NCBI GenBank assembly: GCA_014879855.1
Contig: JACSRH010000066.1
Span: 1-14,130, forward strand
Length of the DNA: 14,130 nucleotides
Source: Caldilineaceae bacterium
GTDB taxonomy: Bacteria > Chloroflexota > Anaerolineae > Caldilineales > Caldilineaceae
Reading direction: 5' to 3'
Shown one piece after another: positions 1 to 6,367 of the stretch. The notes beneath the pieces are model-generated. The model made no database searches and was not told where the DNA came from. It worked only from the letters and a program-made list of their open reading frames with translations. Made by a program: the position numbers and the translations under genes. Each line of letters begins with the position of its first letter. Within the stretch, counting starts at the first letter, position 1.

Positions 1-32
1 GAATTGTCGATGGAGCAGTCTAGTGAAATTGT
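1..32 (-). other. Probable truncated CRISPR spacer at the window edge
   Basis: These 32 bases precede the first complete repeat. Complete spacers in this array are 35-36 nt, so this is most simply a spacer whose outer few bases and preceding repeat lie outside the window. The first repeat is not degenerate, as a leader-distal terminal repeat often is, which also suggests the array continues to the left. It could instead be non-array flanking DNA; the sequence alone cannot decide. Confidence 0.6.
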
Positions 33-1373
33 GTTTCAGTATCCACTCTGCTGGATCGTCTTCTGGTTCCATCCCAATTTCCATAATAGTTTCCCAACCC
101 TCGATGTTTCAGTATCCACTCTGCTGGATCGTCTTCTGGTTCTGGTTGCAGAGTGGCATCTACACGCTCTTTATGGTCGTTTCAGTATCCACTCTGCTGG
201 ATCGTCTTCTGGTTCACCCTGCGCATGTGTTGGAGTGGAATGAGGTAGAAGTTTCAGTATCCACTCTGCTGGATCGTCTTCTGGTTCCCAACAAGCGCAA
301 GGCGTTTGCAATGCTCGCTGATGTTTCAGTATCCACTCTGCTGGATCGTCTTCTGGTTCACTTCTTTGCAGAAGTTGTTTTGCCAAAACCAGAAGTTTCA
401 GTATCCACTCTGCTGGATCGTCTTCTGGTTCCAATGACAGAGACAGAAACTGAGGAGAACTAACATGTTTCAGTATCCACTCTGCTGGATCGTCTTCTGG
501 TTCGACGCGAGTTATTTACACATATTTCTTGTTCTAAAGTTTCAGTATCCACTCTGCTGGATCGTCTTCTGGTTCCCTAATGGCGGTATCAGTAGCCTTA
601 CGCTATAAGAAGTTTCAGTATCCACTCTGCTGGATCGTCTTCTGGTTCACTCGTCGCTACCAGAATCCTTTAGCCACTGATTAGTTTCAGTATCCACTCT
701 GCTGGATCGTCTTCTGGTTCGACCTTGATAGATGTATCTTATGTTCTCACCAAAAGTTTCAGTATCCACTCTGCTGGATCGTCTTCTGGTTCGTGCAGCG
801 CACCGACCTGGACATTGACTCACCTGAGGTTTCAGTATCCACTCTGCTGGATCGTCTTCTGGTTCACGCTGCGGCTGGAGGTTGATGGTAGCACGATCCG
901 TGTTTCAGTATCCACTCTGCTGGATCGTCTTCTGGTTCGCAACGCGGCTACGTTGAGCGTACTGAGGTAACAGGTTTCAGTATCCACTCTGCTGGATCGT
1001 CTTCTGGTTCTGTGCTACAATGGTTTCATGCCAACCAACCAAACAGTTTCAGTATCCACTCTGCTGGATCGTCTTCTGGTTCCCAACGTGCGCAATGAGT
1101 TGGCCCAGGCGCAAATCGTTTCAGTATCCACTCTGCTGGATCGTCTTCTGGTTCACGCCACCATCACGGAGTTGGAGTACAAACTCCAGCGTTTCAGTAT
1201 CCACTCTGCTGGATCGTCTTCTGGTTCTAAAGGCCTGGGATGTCCACCCCATACCGATTGGGTGTTTCAGTATCCACTCTGCTGGATCGTCTTCTGGTTC
1301 TCTGCGCCCGCCATCCCTCGTCTACGTACAGTAGTAGTTTCAGTATCCACTCTGCTGGATCGTCTTCTGGTTC
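33..1373 (-). CRISPR. CRISPR array, 19 identical 37-nt repeats and 18 spacers
   Basis: On the plus strand each repeat begins GTTTCAGTATCC and ends CTTCTGGTTC. I read all 19 copies as identical, starting at 33, 106, 179, 251, 323, 395, 467, 539, 612, 684, 756, 829, 902, 974, 1046, 1118, 1191, 1264 and 1337. Ten spacers are 35 nt and eight are 36 nt; all are unique. Read on the minus strand, the repeat contains a 5-bp stem, ATCCA/TGGAT, around a 6-nt loop GCAGAG, followed by exactly eight bases, ACTGAAAC. That is the expected Cas6 product: cleavage at the 3' base of the stem leaves an 8-nt 5' handle ending GAAAC. The array is therefore transcribed leftwards, in the same direction as the cas genes, and the newest spacer should be 1301-1336. 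Absence of repeat decay suggests a recently active array. Confidence 0.99.
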
Positions 1374-1520
1374 CGCCCCTGCGATAGCGCCGCATCAGGT
1401 TGAAAATGACCAGTGCATCGCTTTCCTGCTCTCCTGGCCCCGTTCATGCCCCTCCCTTTTTCGCCTTTCGCTCAAGGTTCTTGCCGCGTTGCAGGACATT
1501 TTCTCAACTATCCATTTGCA
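1374..1520 (-). promoter_or_regulatory. CRISPR leader region
   Basis: This segment lies between the leader-proximal repeat (1337-1373) and the terminator that closes the cas transcript. Array orientation places the leader here. Read on the minus strand it is purine-rich, with runs such as AAAAAGGGAGGGG, and not markedly AT-rich. I see no convincing -35/-10 pair, so the array promoter is not located. The assignment rests on position and repeat orientation. Confidence 0.7.
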
Positions 1521-1549
1521 CAAAAAGCCGCCTGGTTTGCGAGACGGCT
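1521..1549 (-). terminator. Rho-independent terminator downstream of cas4
   Basis: On the minus strand, AGCCGTCT (1549-1542) pairs with AGGCGGCT (1533-1526) with one mismatch, around an 8-nt loop. It is followed by five T residues (1526-1522, the first shared with the stem end). It lies about 115 nt past the cas4 stop and just before the leader, so it should end the cas6-cas1-cas2-cas4 transcript and insulate the array. The stretch 1550-1664 between cas4 and this hairpin contains nothing else I can support. Confidence 0.75.
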
Positions 1550-1664
1550 GATCAAAGCTACCCCTCTGGGCCACTTGTCTCCACACTACCCGCCGAACAA
1601 ATTCTGCGTCACCAATCAACGCGAACAGACACAGGTTTGCGAAAGCGCCGTCGCTACATGCCAA

Positions 1665-2309
1665 TTATAGCGTGTCGTTGCAAAAGCGGCGAAACTCGCA
1701 ATCGACACAGCGGCTGCGCTGCGCAGTCGGCGCCGGCATCTGCTCGCGCGTCACCAGCGTGCGGATGGCAGCCACCGTCCGCTCTGCCTCACGCCGCAGC
1801 CGTTTGTCCAGCGCCACGCGCACGGCCCGCTTGAGCGGGATCAGGTAGATGACGCCCTCCGGCGCCGGCGCACCCCACGCCTCCTCCAGCATCATGCCGT
1901 AACAGGCCAGTTGCAGCATGAAGTGGCGTCCTGGCTCATGCCGACTCAACTTGAAATCGACCGGCAGCAGCGTGCGCGCCGCCCCTTCGCCGCTCTCCAC
2001 CACCAGATCCACCTGCGCCGTGCATTGGAGCCGCGCCGAAGTCAGCGCTACGTTGAAGTGGCGAATCCCCTCCGCCACGCCATATTCCTGCAGCGAGCGC
2101 CGCTTCTCCAGCCGCTCCGTCTCTTCCTGCATGTCGATGCCACGCGTCATCTTGAAGGTGACCGGACGCAGACCGGGCAGGCAATATTCGTAGTAGACGA
2201 CGCGCGCACAATAGGCATACTGTTTGATGTCCGTCACGCGCACCAGCCACGCCGGCTCGGCCACACCGTCTGCCACAAGATCGGCTATGCGCTCACCTGT
2301 TGCCGCCAT
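1665..2309 (-). CDS. cas4: CRISPR-associated Cas4, RecB-like iron-sulfur nuclease
   Basis: Cas4 trims and selects protospacers, helping Cas1-Cas2 to integrate spacers with the right PAM and orientation. The 214-aa protein shows the family pattern. There is one early cysteine (C34, in YAYCARVVYY) and three late ones (C201, C204, C210) that should hold a 4Fe-4S cluster. Between them are RecB nuclease residues: D101 (QVDLV), D118-x-K120 (PVDFK) and the Q133xxxY137 motif. Length is normal for a stand-alone Cas4. The ATG overlaps the cas2 stop codon by one base (TAATG), with AAAGGAGG inside the end of cas2 as ribosome binding site, so translation is probably coupled to cas2. Placement last, after cas2, is unusual; cas4 more often precedes cas1. 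It is followed by a terminator and the CRISPR leader. Confidence 0.95.
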   Translation of the reverse strand: MAATGERIADLVADGVAEPAWLVRVTDIKQYAYCARVVYYEYCLPGLRPVTFKMTRGIDMQEETERLEKRRSLQEYGVAEGIRHFNVALTSARLQCTAQVDLVVESGEGAARTLLPVDFKLSRHEPGRHFMLQLACYGMMLEEAWGAPAPEGVIYLIPLKRAVRVALDKRLRREAERTVAAIRTLVTREQMPAPTAQRSRCVDCEFRRFCNDTL

Positions 2310-2581
2310 TACTCCGCCTCCTTTGGGTTTGCAGCTTCTGTCTGCTCGATTGAAATGCGGCTCCGCCAGTCGTTGCGGCAGAGCGGGAAGAGATCGATCT
2401 TGCCCGCTGCCTTGCCCAGCCGCTTGGTCAGCTTGAGCATCAGCTCCTCCTGATGGTTGCTGCTCAGGTCTCCCAGAAACGCACTGTACTGCAGCCGGTC
2501 CAGCCCATAGTCCAGACAGAAGGTCGCAATCTTGCCGCGAATTTTGTCATCCGGAATGTCGTACAGCAGCAGACACTTCAT
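2309..2581 (-). CDS. cas2: CRISPR-associated Cas2 adaptation protein
   Basis: Cas2 is the dimeric core of the Cas1-Cas2 integrase that inserts spacers at the leader end. The 90-aa protein starts MKCLLLYDIPDDK, the typical first ferredoxin-like strand with the conserved aspartate D8. This is followed by the usual helix and the stretch LDRLQYSAFLGDL. Family length is about 85-100 aa. The ATG at 2581 has the site AGGAGGGGAG directly upstream. Its stop overlaps the cas4 start by one base. The C-terminal tail after about residue 78 is Glu/Ala-rich and its DNA supplies the cas4 ribosome binding site. A 143-nt gap containing repeat-like sequence separates it from cas1, which is longer than usual for this gene pair. 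Confidence 0.96.
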   Translation of the reverse strand: MKCLLLYDIPDDKIRGKIATFCLDYGLDRLQYSAFLGDLSSNHQEELMLKLTKRLGKAAGKIDLFPLCRNDWRSRISIEQTEAANPKEAE

Positions 2582-2724
2582 CTCCCCTCCTGAACAGCTT
2601 TACAGGCGAATCAGAAATCCCTTTAACGCAAAGTCGCAAAAAAGCAATGGCGCAAAAAATTTTTCATGAATAAATCCGCGCGCATCCGTCAAATCCGTCA
2701 AATCCGCGGTCTATTCTTCTCTTC
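2582..2724. repeat. Repeat-like intergenic element between cas1 and cas2
   Basis: This gap holds a 9-bp tandem duplication, ATCCGTCAA at 2684-2692 and 2693-2701, flanked by ATCCGCG (2674-2680) and ATCCGCGG (2702-2709). Next to it is a stretch rich in GCAAA/GCGCAAAA units (about 2629-2660). The ATCCGCG core is shared with the larger inverted repeat at 3798-3877, so both gaps may carry members of one dispersed intergenic family. Similar AATCCGCG- and TTTGCG-rich repeats occur between genes in many environmental bacterial genomes (recollection, not a search). I see no gene, terminator or convincing promoter here. Confidence 0.5.
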
Positions 2725-3750
2725 CTACCAGGATGAGACAAACGCTTCGTAGACCGGCCGCTCGTCACGCAGAAAGGTGGCCAGGTGGCGCGCCTGCATC
2801 TGGATGATCGCGCGCAGCGGGTGGCGCTTGTTCTCATAAGGCTCCGCGCCCTCCAGCCGCGCGATCACCTTCTCCGCCACACTGTGGCGCGCCGCCTCCG
2901 TCAGCCGCCCGCGCTCGTCCATCTCCACCACCATCCCCCGGTTGACCATCGCCAGCACCGTGCGATCCACCACCGTCTGCCGGAACTCCTCCACCAGGTC
3001 GAAAACCAGGCTGGGCTTGCCCGGCCGGTCGACGTGCAGAAAGCCGGCGTACGGATCCAGCCCGGCCAGCACCAGCGCCCGCTCCACCTGTCCATAGAGG
3101 ATGCCGTAGCCATAGTTCAGCGCGGCGTTGAACGGATCCATCGCGCCCTGGGTGCGTCGTCCGGGCCACGCCACCTCGTTCAGGAACAATTGCTTGATCC
3201 CCGCCCAGTACTTCTGCGCCGCCCGCCCCTCAATTGAGAGCAGCACCCCGCGACAGGCATCCACCGACGCGCCGCTGCAGCGCTCCAGCTCGGCCAGATG
3301 GTCGAGCACCTCATCCGCCAGCAGACGCACCTCGGCATACACTTCGGGCTGCTTCTCGCGCCGGTTCTTGGTCAGATATTTGAGCAGGTTGCTCTGGTTG
3401 CGCAGCTTGCCCGCGGCCAGGGCCTTGGCAAAGGCCAGCCCCTTCTCGCCCTCGCGCGCCTGCAACTGCGCGCGCCGCGTCTGGATCGTTGCGGTCAGCG
3501 ACGCGCTGTAGAGGCTGCCCACCGGATGGCCGCGCGTGTCCAGAAAATGAATGGGGATGCCCCCCTCCGCGCAGGCCGCCACCGCATCGCTGCTCAGGCT
3601 GATGCCCTTGCCGGTAATCAGCACTGTCTCCAGATGCATCAGCGGCGCCTCCACCCGCTTCTCGCCCTGGCAGGTCACGCTCAGCCGCTCGCTCTTCTTG
3701 CCCACAAAGCTGCCATACTCATCCACAATCAGATGTTGGACGATCGCCAT
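2725..3750 (-). CDS. cas1: CRISPR-associated Cas1 integrase
   Basis: Cas1 is the metal-dependent integrase that joins new spacers to the leader-proximal repeat. The protein is 341 aa from the chosen start. The metal-binding residues are visible: E174 in SIEGRAAQKYW, H239 in GFLHVDRPGKPS, and D251/E254 in VFDLVEEFR. The N-terminal beta domain and alpha-helical C-terminal domain are full length. I place the start at the ATG at 3750 (MAIVQHLIVDEYG) because AAAGGAG lies 7 nt upstream of it. The longer reading frame begins at a GTG (3768) that would put this ribosome binding site inside the gene. It is followed by cas2 after 143 nt and preceded by cas6 after 141 nt that hold a large inverted repeat. 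Confidence 0.97.
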   Translation of the reverse strand: MAIVQHLIVDEYGSFVGKKSERLSVTCQGEKRVEAPLMHLETVLITGKGISLSSDAVAACAEGGIPIHFLDTRGHPVGSLYSASLTATIQTRRAQLQAREGEKGLAFAKALAAGKLRNQSNLLKYLTKNRREKQPEVYAEVRLLADEVLDHLAELERCSGASVDACRGVLLSIEGRAAQKYWAGIKQLFLNEVAWPGRRTQGAMDPFNAALNYGYGILYGQVERALVLAGLDPYAGFLHVDRPGKPSLVFDLVEEFRQTVVDRTVLAMVNRGMVVEMDERGRLTEAARHSVAEKVIARLEGAEPYENKRHPLRAIIQMQARHLATFLRDERPVYEAFVSSW

Positions 3751-3797
3751 CGTCTGCTCCTTTTGCACCCATTCGGTAACTGTTTAGCCCGCTCAAA

Positions 3798-3877
3798 ATG
3801 GCACGCGGATGACGCGGATTGATCGGATGCTTGCTGATCTGCGTGTATCCGCCGAATCCGCGTCATCCGCGTGCCAT
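3798..3877. repeat. Perfect 23-bp inverted repeat between cas6 and cas1
   Basis: The left arm at 3798-3820 (starts ATGGCACGCGG, ends GCGGATT) and the right arm at 3855-3877 (starts AATCCGCG, ends GTGCCAT) are exact reverse complements over 23 bases, with 34 nt between them. A further CGGAT/ATCCG pairing inside the loop lengthens the stem after a 3-base mismatch. No T-run follows on either strand, so it is not a standard terminator. It could stabilise or process the mRNA between cas6 and cas1, or be a member of a dispersed GCGGAT/ATCCGC intergenic repeat family. The same ATCCGCG core appears between cas1 and cas2. Confidence 0.85.
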
Positions 3878-3891
3878 CTCTTCTCCTCTGA

Positions 3892-4902
3892 TCACGCTGT
3901 GCGCAGCAATTGATAGACGCCGCAGCCTTTGACCACATTCTTGCCAACCTGCACGACCTCGCCCCACACCAGCCACGGCAGCAGCGCGTCCCAGCTTGCG
4001 GCCTGGTAACACGCCTTGCCCACCAGACCGCCCAGCTGCTGCGCCCGCCCCAGCCGACCAGAGTAGCCGGCCACATCCCACCAGCTTGTCTGGTCGGCGA
4101 GCAGCGTCACCACATCCGCGGCCGGGTAGAGATCGCGCTTGAGCACCACGTCGGGCCGGCCGCCGCCATGCTGCGCGCACAGGTCGAGCACGCGCAGCAC
4201 GACCTGCTTGGCCAGCGGGAAGAAGGCCGGCGTCTTGACCGTCGCCTCCCCTTGGATCAGCCGCAGCGGCGTCAGGAATTCGATGCCCAGCAGGTTTTCC
4301 TGCGCGCGCACCTGCTGGGCAAGCCGGGCAGCGCTGGCGAGCACCTGCGCGTGCGTCACCGGCGCGGTGGCCGTGTGCACGGTGGACGCACCCGGCGCCA
4401 GCATCGTCTTCTCCTCACCCGTCAGCGGGTTGACCGCGTCGATGCGCTCCACCGCAAAGCGGCCACGCGCTCCCGCCCCATTCTGCGCGCCCACCCCTTC
4501 CTCGCCCATCGCCCGCACCGCCAGCACCAGATAGGGCAGATAGGCGAGCGTGTCGCCAAAGAGGGTCAGGCCAAAGGTGAAGCGCTCGCCCGGCGCAAAG
4601 TGGCTCTGCGCCTGTTCTGGCGGCCGCAGCGCATAGGGCCGCCGGAGGTCGCCGCCCTCTTCGGGCGTCGCCTCCATGCTCAGCAACTGGCAGACCGGAC
4701 AGAGCGCCTGATGCAACGGGTCGGTCTCCGCCGCGCGCCATTCCGGGCAGTAGCTGCGCCGCAGCGCACCCGCCAGCGCCCCGCGCAGCGCGCTGCCCTT
4801 GAAGTCGTGAAAGGTGATCGGCGTCTCCGCCACGACGGTGAAGCGCAGCGGGTGCGCGGTGAGGGGGATAGACGTCACTTGTGTTTGTGTTGAAGTGTTC
4901 AT
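3892..4902 (-). CDS. cas6: Cas6 family crRNA-processing endoribonuclease
   Basis: Cas6 cuts precursor crRNA at the base of the repeat hairpin and usually stays on the 3' end of the crRNA. The 336-aa protein matches the large bacterial Cas6/RAMP group. It has GSALRGALAGALRRSYC near residues 36-52, the CPVCQLLS element at 68-75, a central LTLFGDTLAYLPYLVLAVRAMG segment, and near the C-terminus the glycine-rich loop GKNVVKGCGVYQLL (about 320-333), typical of RAMP folds. The substrate would be the 5-bp stem in the array repeat. The ATG at 4902 has only a weak upstream ribosome binding site. The gene is divergent from the antitoxin gene, 51 nt away, and cut off from cas5 by the plus-strand toxin-antitoxin pair, so it probably opens a second transcription unit: cas6-cas1-cas2-cas4. 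The catalytic residue cannot be named from sequence alone. Confidence 0.92.
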   Translation of the reverse strand: MNTSTQTQVTSIPLTAHPLRFTVVAETPITFHDFKGSALRGALAGALRRSYCPEWRAAETDPLHQALCPVCQLLSMEATPEEGGDLRRPYALRPPEQAQSHFAPGERFTFGLTLFGDTLAYLPYLVLAVRAMGEEGVGAQNGAGARGRFAVERIDAVNPLTGEEKTMLAPGASTVHTATAPVTHAQVLASAARLAQQVRAQENLLGIEFLTPLRLIQGEATVKTPAFFPLAKQVVLRVLDLCAQHGGGRPDVVLKRDLYPAADVVTLLADQTSWWDVAGYSGRLGRAQQLGGLVGKACYQAASWDALLPWLVWGEVVQVGKNVVKGCGVYQLLRTA

Positions 4903-4943
4903 TGGCTTTGTGATACTATGGTGCCCATATTTGGCATGTACAA
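4890..4943 (+). promoter_or_regulatory. Divergent promoter/operator region between cas6 and the toxin-antitoxin pair
   Basis: On the plus strand TTGAAG (4890-4895), 18 nt, then TACTAT (4914-4919) is a plausible sigma70-type promoter for the antitoxin gene. It would start transcription near 4926. A 15-nt imperfect dyad, TGCCCA-TAT-TTGGCA (4922-4936), overlaps that start and would suit autorepression by the antitoxin. On the minus strand TTGTAC (4943-4938) and TAGTAT (4918-4913), 19 nt apart, could drive cas6 from almost the same spot, giving a very short leader. All of these are motif matches only. Confidence 0.4.
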
Positions 4944-4953
4944 AGGATAATTC

Positions 4954-5208
4954 ATGACCTCAATCAACCTGACCATTGAACTTCCTGATGCGCTCGCAAG
5001 AGATGCGCAACGCGCAGGGCTGCTTACGTCGCGATCAATTGTCAATTTGCTAAGCGCAGAGTTAAAACGCCAGCAGATCGAGCAGCTTTTTGCGACCGCC
5101 GATCAACTGGCGGATCAAGCTGCACCCGTGATGAGCGCGGCCGAGATCGAGGCAGAAATCGAAGCTGCACGGATGGAACGGCGGCAGCGCAGTGCGCGTG
5201 GTGATTGA
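4954..5208 (+). CDS. Antitoxin partner of the PIN-family toxin
   Basis: This 84-aa protein lies immediately before a PIN toxin and overlaps it by 17 nt, the normal arrangement of a type II toxin-antitoxin operon. The N-terminus, INLTIELPDALARDAQ, looks like a short beta strand and helix of the ribbon-helix-helix kind, which would bind the operon's own operator. The charged C-terminal helix, SAAEIEAEIEAARMERRQR, is of the type that wraps around and inhibits the toxin. The ATG has AAGGAT as ribosome binding site. It is transcribed opposite to all the cas genes around it. The pair assignment is strong; the exact antitoxin family is uncertain. Confidence 0.8.
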   Translation: MTSINLTIELPDALARDAQRAGLLTSRSIVNLLSAELKRQQIEQLFATADQLADQAAPVMSAAEIEAEIEAARMERRQRSARGD

Positions 5209-5620
5209 CACCAATATTGCCATCTCTGGCTTGTTCTGGCAGGGGGCGCCGCGTGAAGTGCTTGAGCTTGCCCGATCCAGCAGCATTCGACTTTATCTAT
5301 CTTCCGATCTCCTGCAGGAACTTGACGAGGTGTTGCATCGCCCCAAGTTTGCCATTCGGATTGCCAGAACCAATCAGTCCATTGAGACAATTCTGCAGAA
5401 CTTTGCTGCGCTGTGCACTGTCATCACAGCACCTCCCTTGCCTCAACCCGTCGCATCAGATGCAGACGACGATGCAGTGCTGGCCTGTGCTGTCGCAATC
5501 GATGCGGCCGTGATCGTCTCTGGAGATCGTCATCTGCTCGATCTTGTGACTTATGCCGGCATCCCCATCTTCGCTGCTCACCATTTTCTGCAGTGGGCGG
5601 AGGCTCGCTTGAGCAGTTGA
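5192..5620 (+). CDS. PIN-domain toxin (COG1569-like putative RNase)
   Basis: PIN toxins are metal-dependent ribonucleases that stop translation when not held by their antitoxin. The 142-aa protein begins MRVVIDTNIAISGLFWQGAP, the signature of the 'toxin component, PIN family' (COG1569) rather than classical VapC. Candidate catalytic acids are D6, E43 (LLQELDEVL), the cluster D90-ADDD (90-94) and D112 (IVSGDRHLLDL). The GTG start at 5192 lies inside the antitoxin gene, so the two are translationally coupled. The frame is intact, with full-length family size. It converges on cas5, whose stop lies 46 nt away, and I see no terminator between them. Confidence 0.9.
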   Translation: MRVVIDTNIAISGLFWQGAPREVLELARSSSIRLYLSSDLLQELDEVLHRPKFAIRIARTNQSIETILQNFAALCTVITAPPLPQPVASDADDDAVLACAVAIDAAVIVSGDRHLLDLVTYAGIPIFAAHHFLQWAEARLSS

Positions 5621-5666
5621 CTCGCTTGGTTGAACTGTAAATTCTGTGCGTACTGGCGTTTGAAGG

Positions 5667-6359
5667 TTAATTCAGCCTTCGATACAACGTGTACCCTCGA
5701 CTGCTGCCTGCTACCTGATACGGGATGGTCACATTGCGCAGCACGCGGGTGACCCGCTTGTCCGTGTAAACATTCACCTGCTCAAAGCTCAGATCGGGCG
5801 TGCAGTCATCCATGAGCTGCATGGTGCCGTAAAGCGGAAAGTCAGTCGCGGCAGTTGACAGATCGACGAAACCGGATGCCAGCGCTTCGTTTTCGACGGG
5901 TCGTTCAAGCACCTGAATAAAGCCGCCGCGTTTCCCAATGTAGTTGATCAGAGCCAGCCAGCGCGCCCAAGGTGCGTCAGGATTCTCTACATCCAAAGCA
6001 ACTTGAAGCTCGCCTTGCCACTGCACATACTCACGAAAGCCAACACTGTTGATCAATGCGCGCGTCAGTCCAGTTTCGGGATCAAGTTCCGGCTTGCCCT
6101 TCATCGGCTTAAGAATTTTGGTGAATGTGTTGTTGACTGTGATCCACGCCGGCCCGCGCACGGCAACCTTTGCATCGCGCAGTGACGGCCAGATTGCCTC
6201 ACCCATTGCCAGCCCGCTATTTTGGATTGCCACGTTGAGCAGCGCCATCTTGAGTGCATACGGTGTCGGCAGTAGCAGAGACTTGCCGCCTGTCGAGGTT
6301 GCCGTTGCCAGCTTCAGCGAAATCAGGCTCACCGGCGCATACGTTGCCACATACCACAT
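5667..6359 (-). CDS. cas5: Cas5-family Cascade subunit
   Basis: Cas5 is the RAMP protein that caps the 5' handle of the crRNA and anchors the large subunit. The 230-aa product follows cas7 by 8 nt and is of normal Cas5 size. Its N-terminal strand and the LLLPTPYALKMALLNVA segment (about 28-44) correspond to the Cas5 pattern of a conserved proline-rich turn and following helix (compare PPPTAxxGALLNA in other Cas5 proteins). The ATG is preceded by AGGTGA spanning the cas7 stop. Sequence similarity to common Cas5 groups looks weak, so the call leans on gene order, size and that motif. It is the last effector gene before the inserted toxin-antitoxin pair. Confidence 0.8.
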   Translation of the reverse strand: MWYVATYAPVSLISLKLATATSTGGKSLLLPTPYALKMALLNVAIQNSGLAMGEAIWPSLRDAKVAVRGPAWITVNNTFTKILKPMKGKPELDPETGLTRALINSVGFREYVQWQGELQVALDVENPDAPWARWLALINYIGKRGGFIQVLERPVENEALASGFVDLSTAATDFPLYGTMQLMDDCTPDLSFEQVNVYTDKRVTRVLRNVTIPYQVAGSSRGYTLYRRLN

Positions 6360-6367
6360 GGCTTCAC

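Noticed and set aside
360..394. Spacer ending AAACCAGAA, complementary to the adjacent repeat end
   Set aside because: A single 8-9 base coincidence in one spacer; no pattern across the array.
4..1551. Several plus- and minus-strand open frames through the array, with repeated peptides such as FQYPLCWIVFWF or STLLDRLLV
   Set aside because: They are translations of the CRISPR repeat. Repeat plus spacer is often 72 nt, a multiple of three, so frames stay open by chance.
1395..1664. 89-aa minus-strand frame between cas4 and the array
   Set aside because: It starts with TTG without a ribosome binding site, crosses the terminator hairpin and lies in the leader; composition is not protein-like.
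3751..3768. Six-residue N-terminal extension of Cas1 from a GTG
   Set aside because: The ribosome binding site AAAGGAG lies within this extension and is correctly placed for the ATG at 3750.
3798..3877. Inverted repeat as a Rho-independent terminator or an insertion sequence
   Set aside because: No T-run follows the stem on either strand, there is no transposase frame, and no target-site duplication is evident.
5621..5666. Possible bidirectional terminator between the toxin and cas5
   Set aside because: No stable hairpin or T-run visible in the 46 nt.
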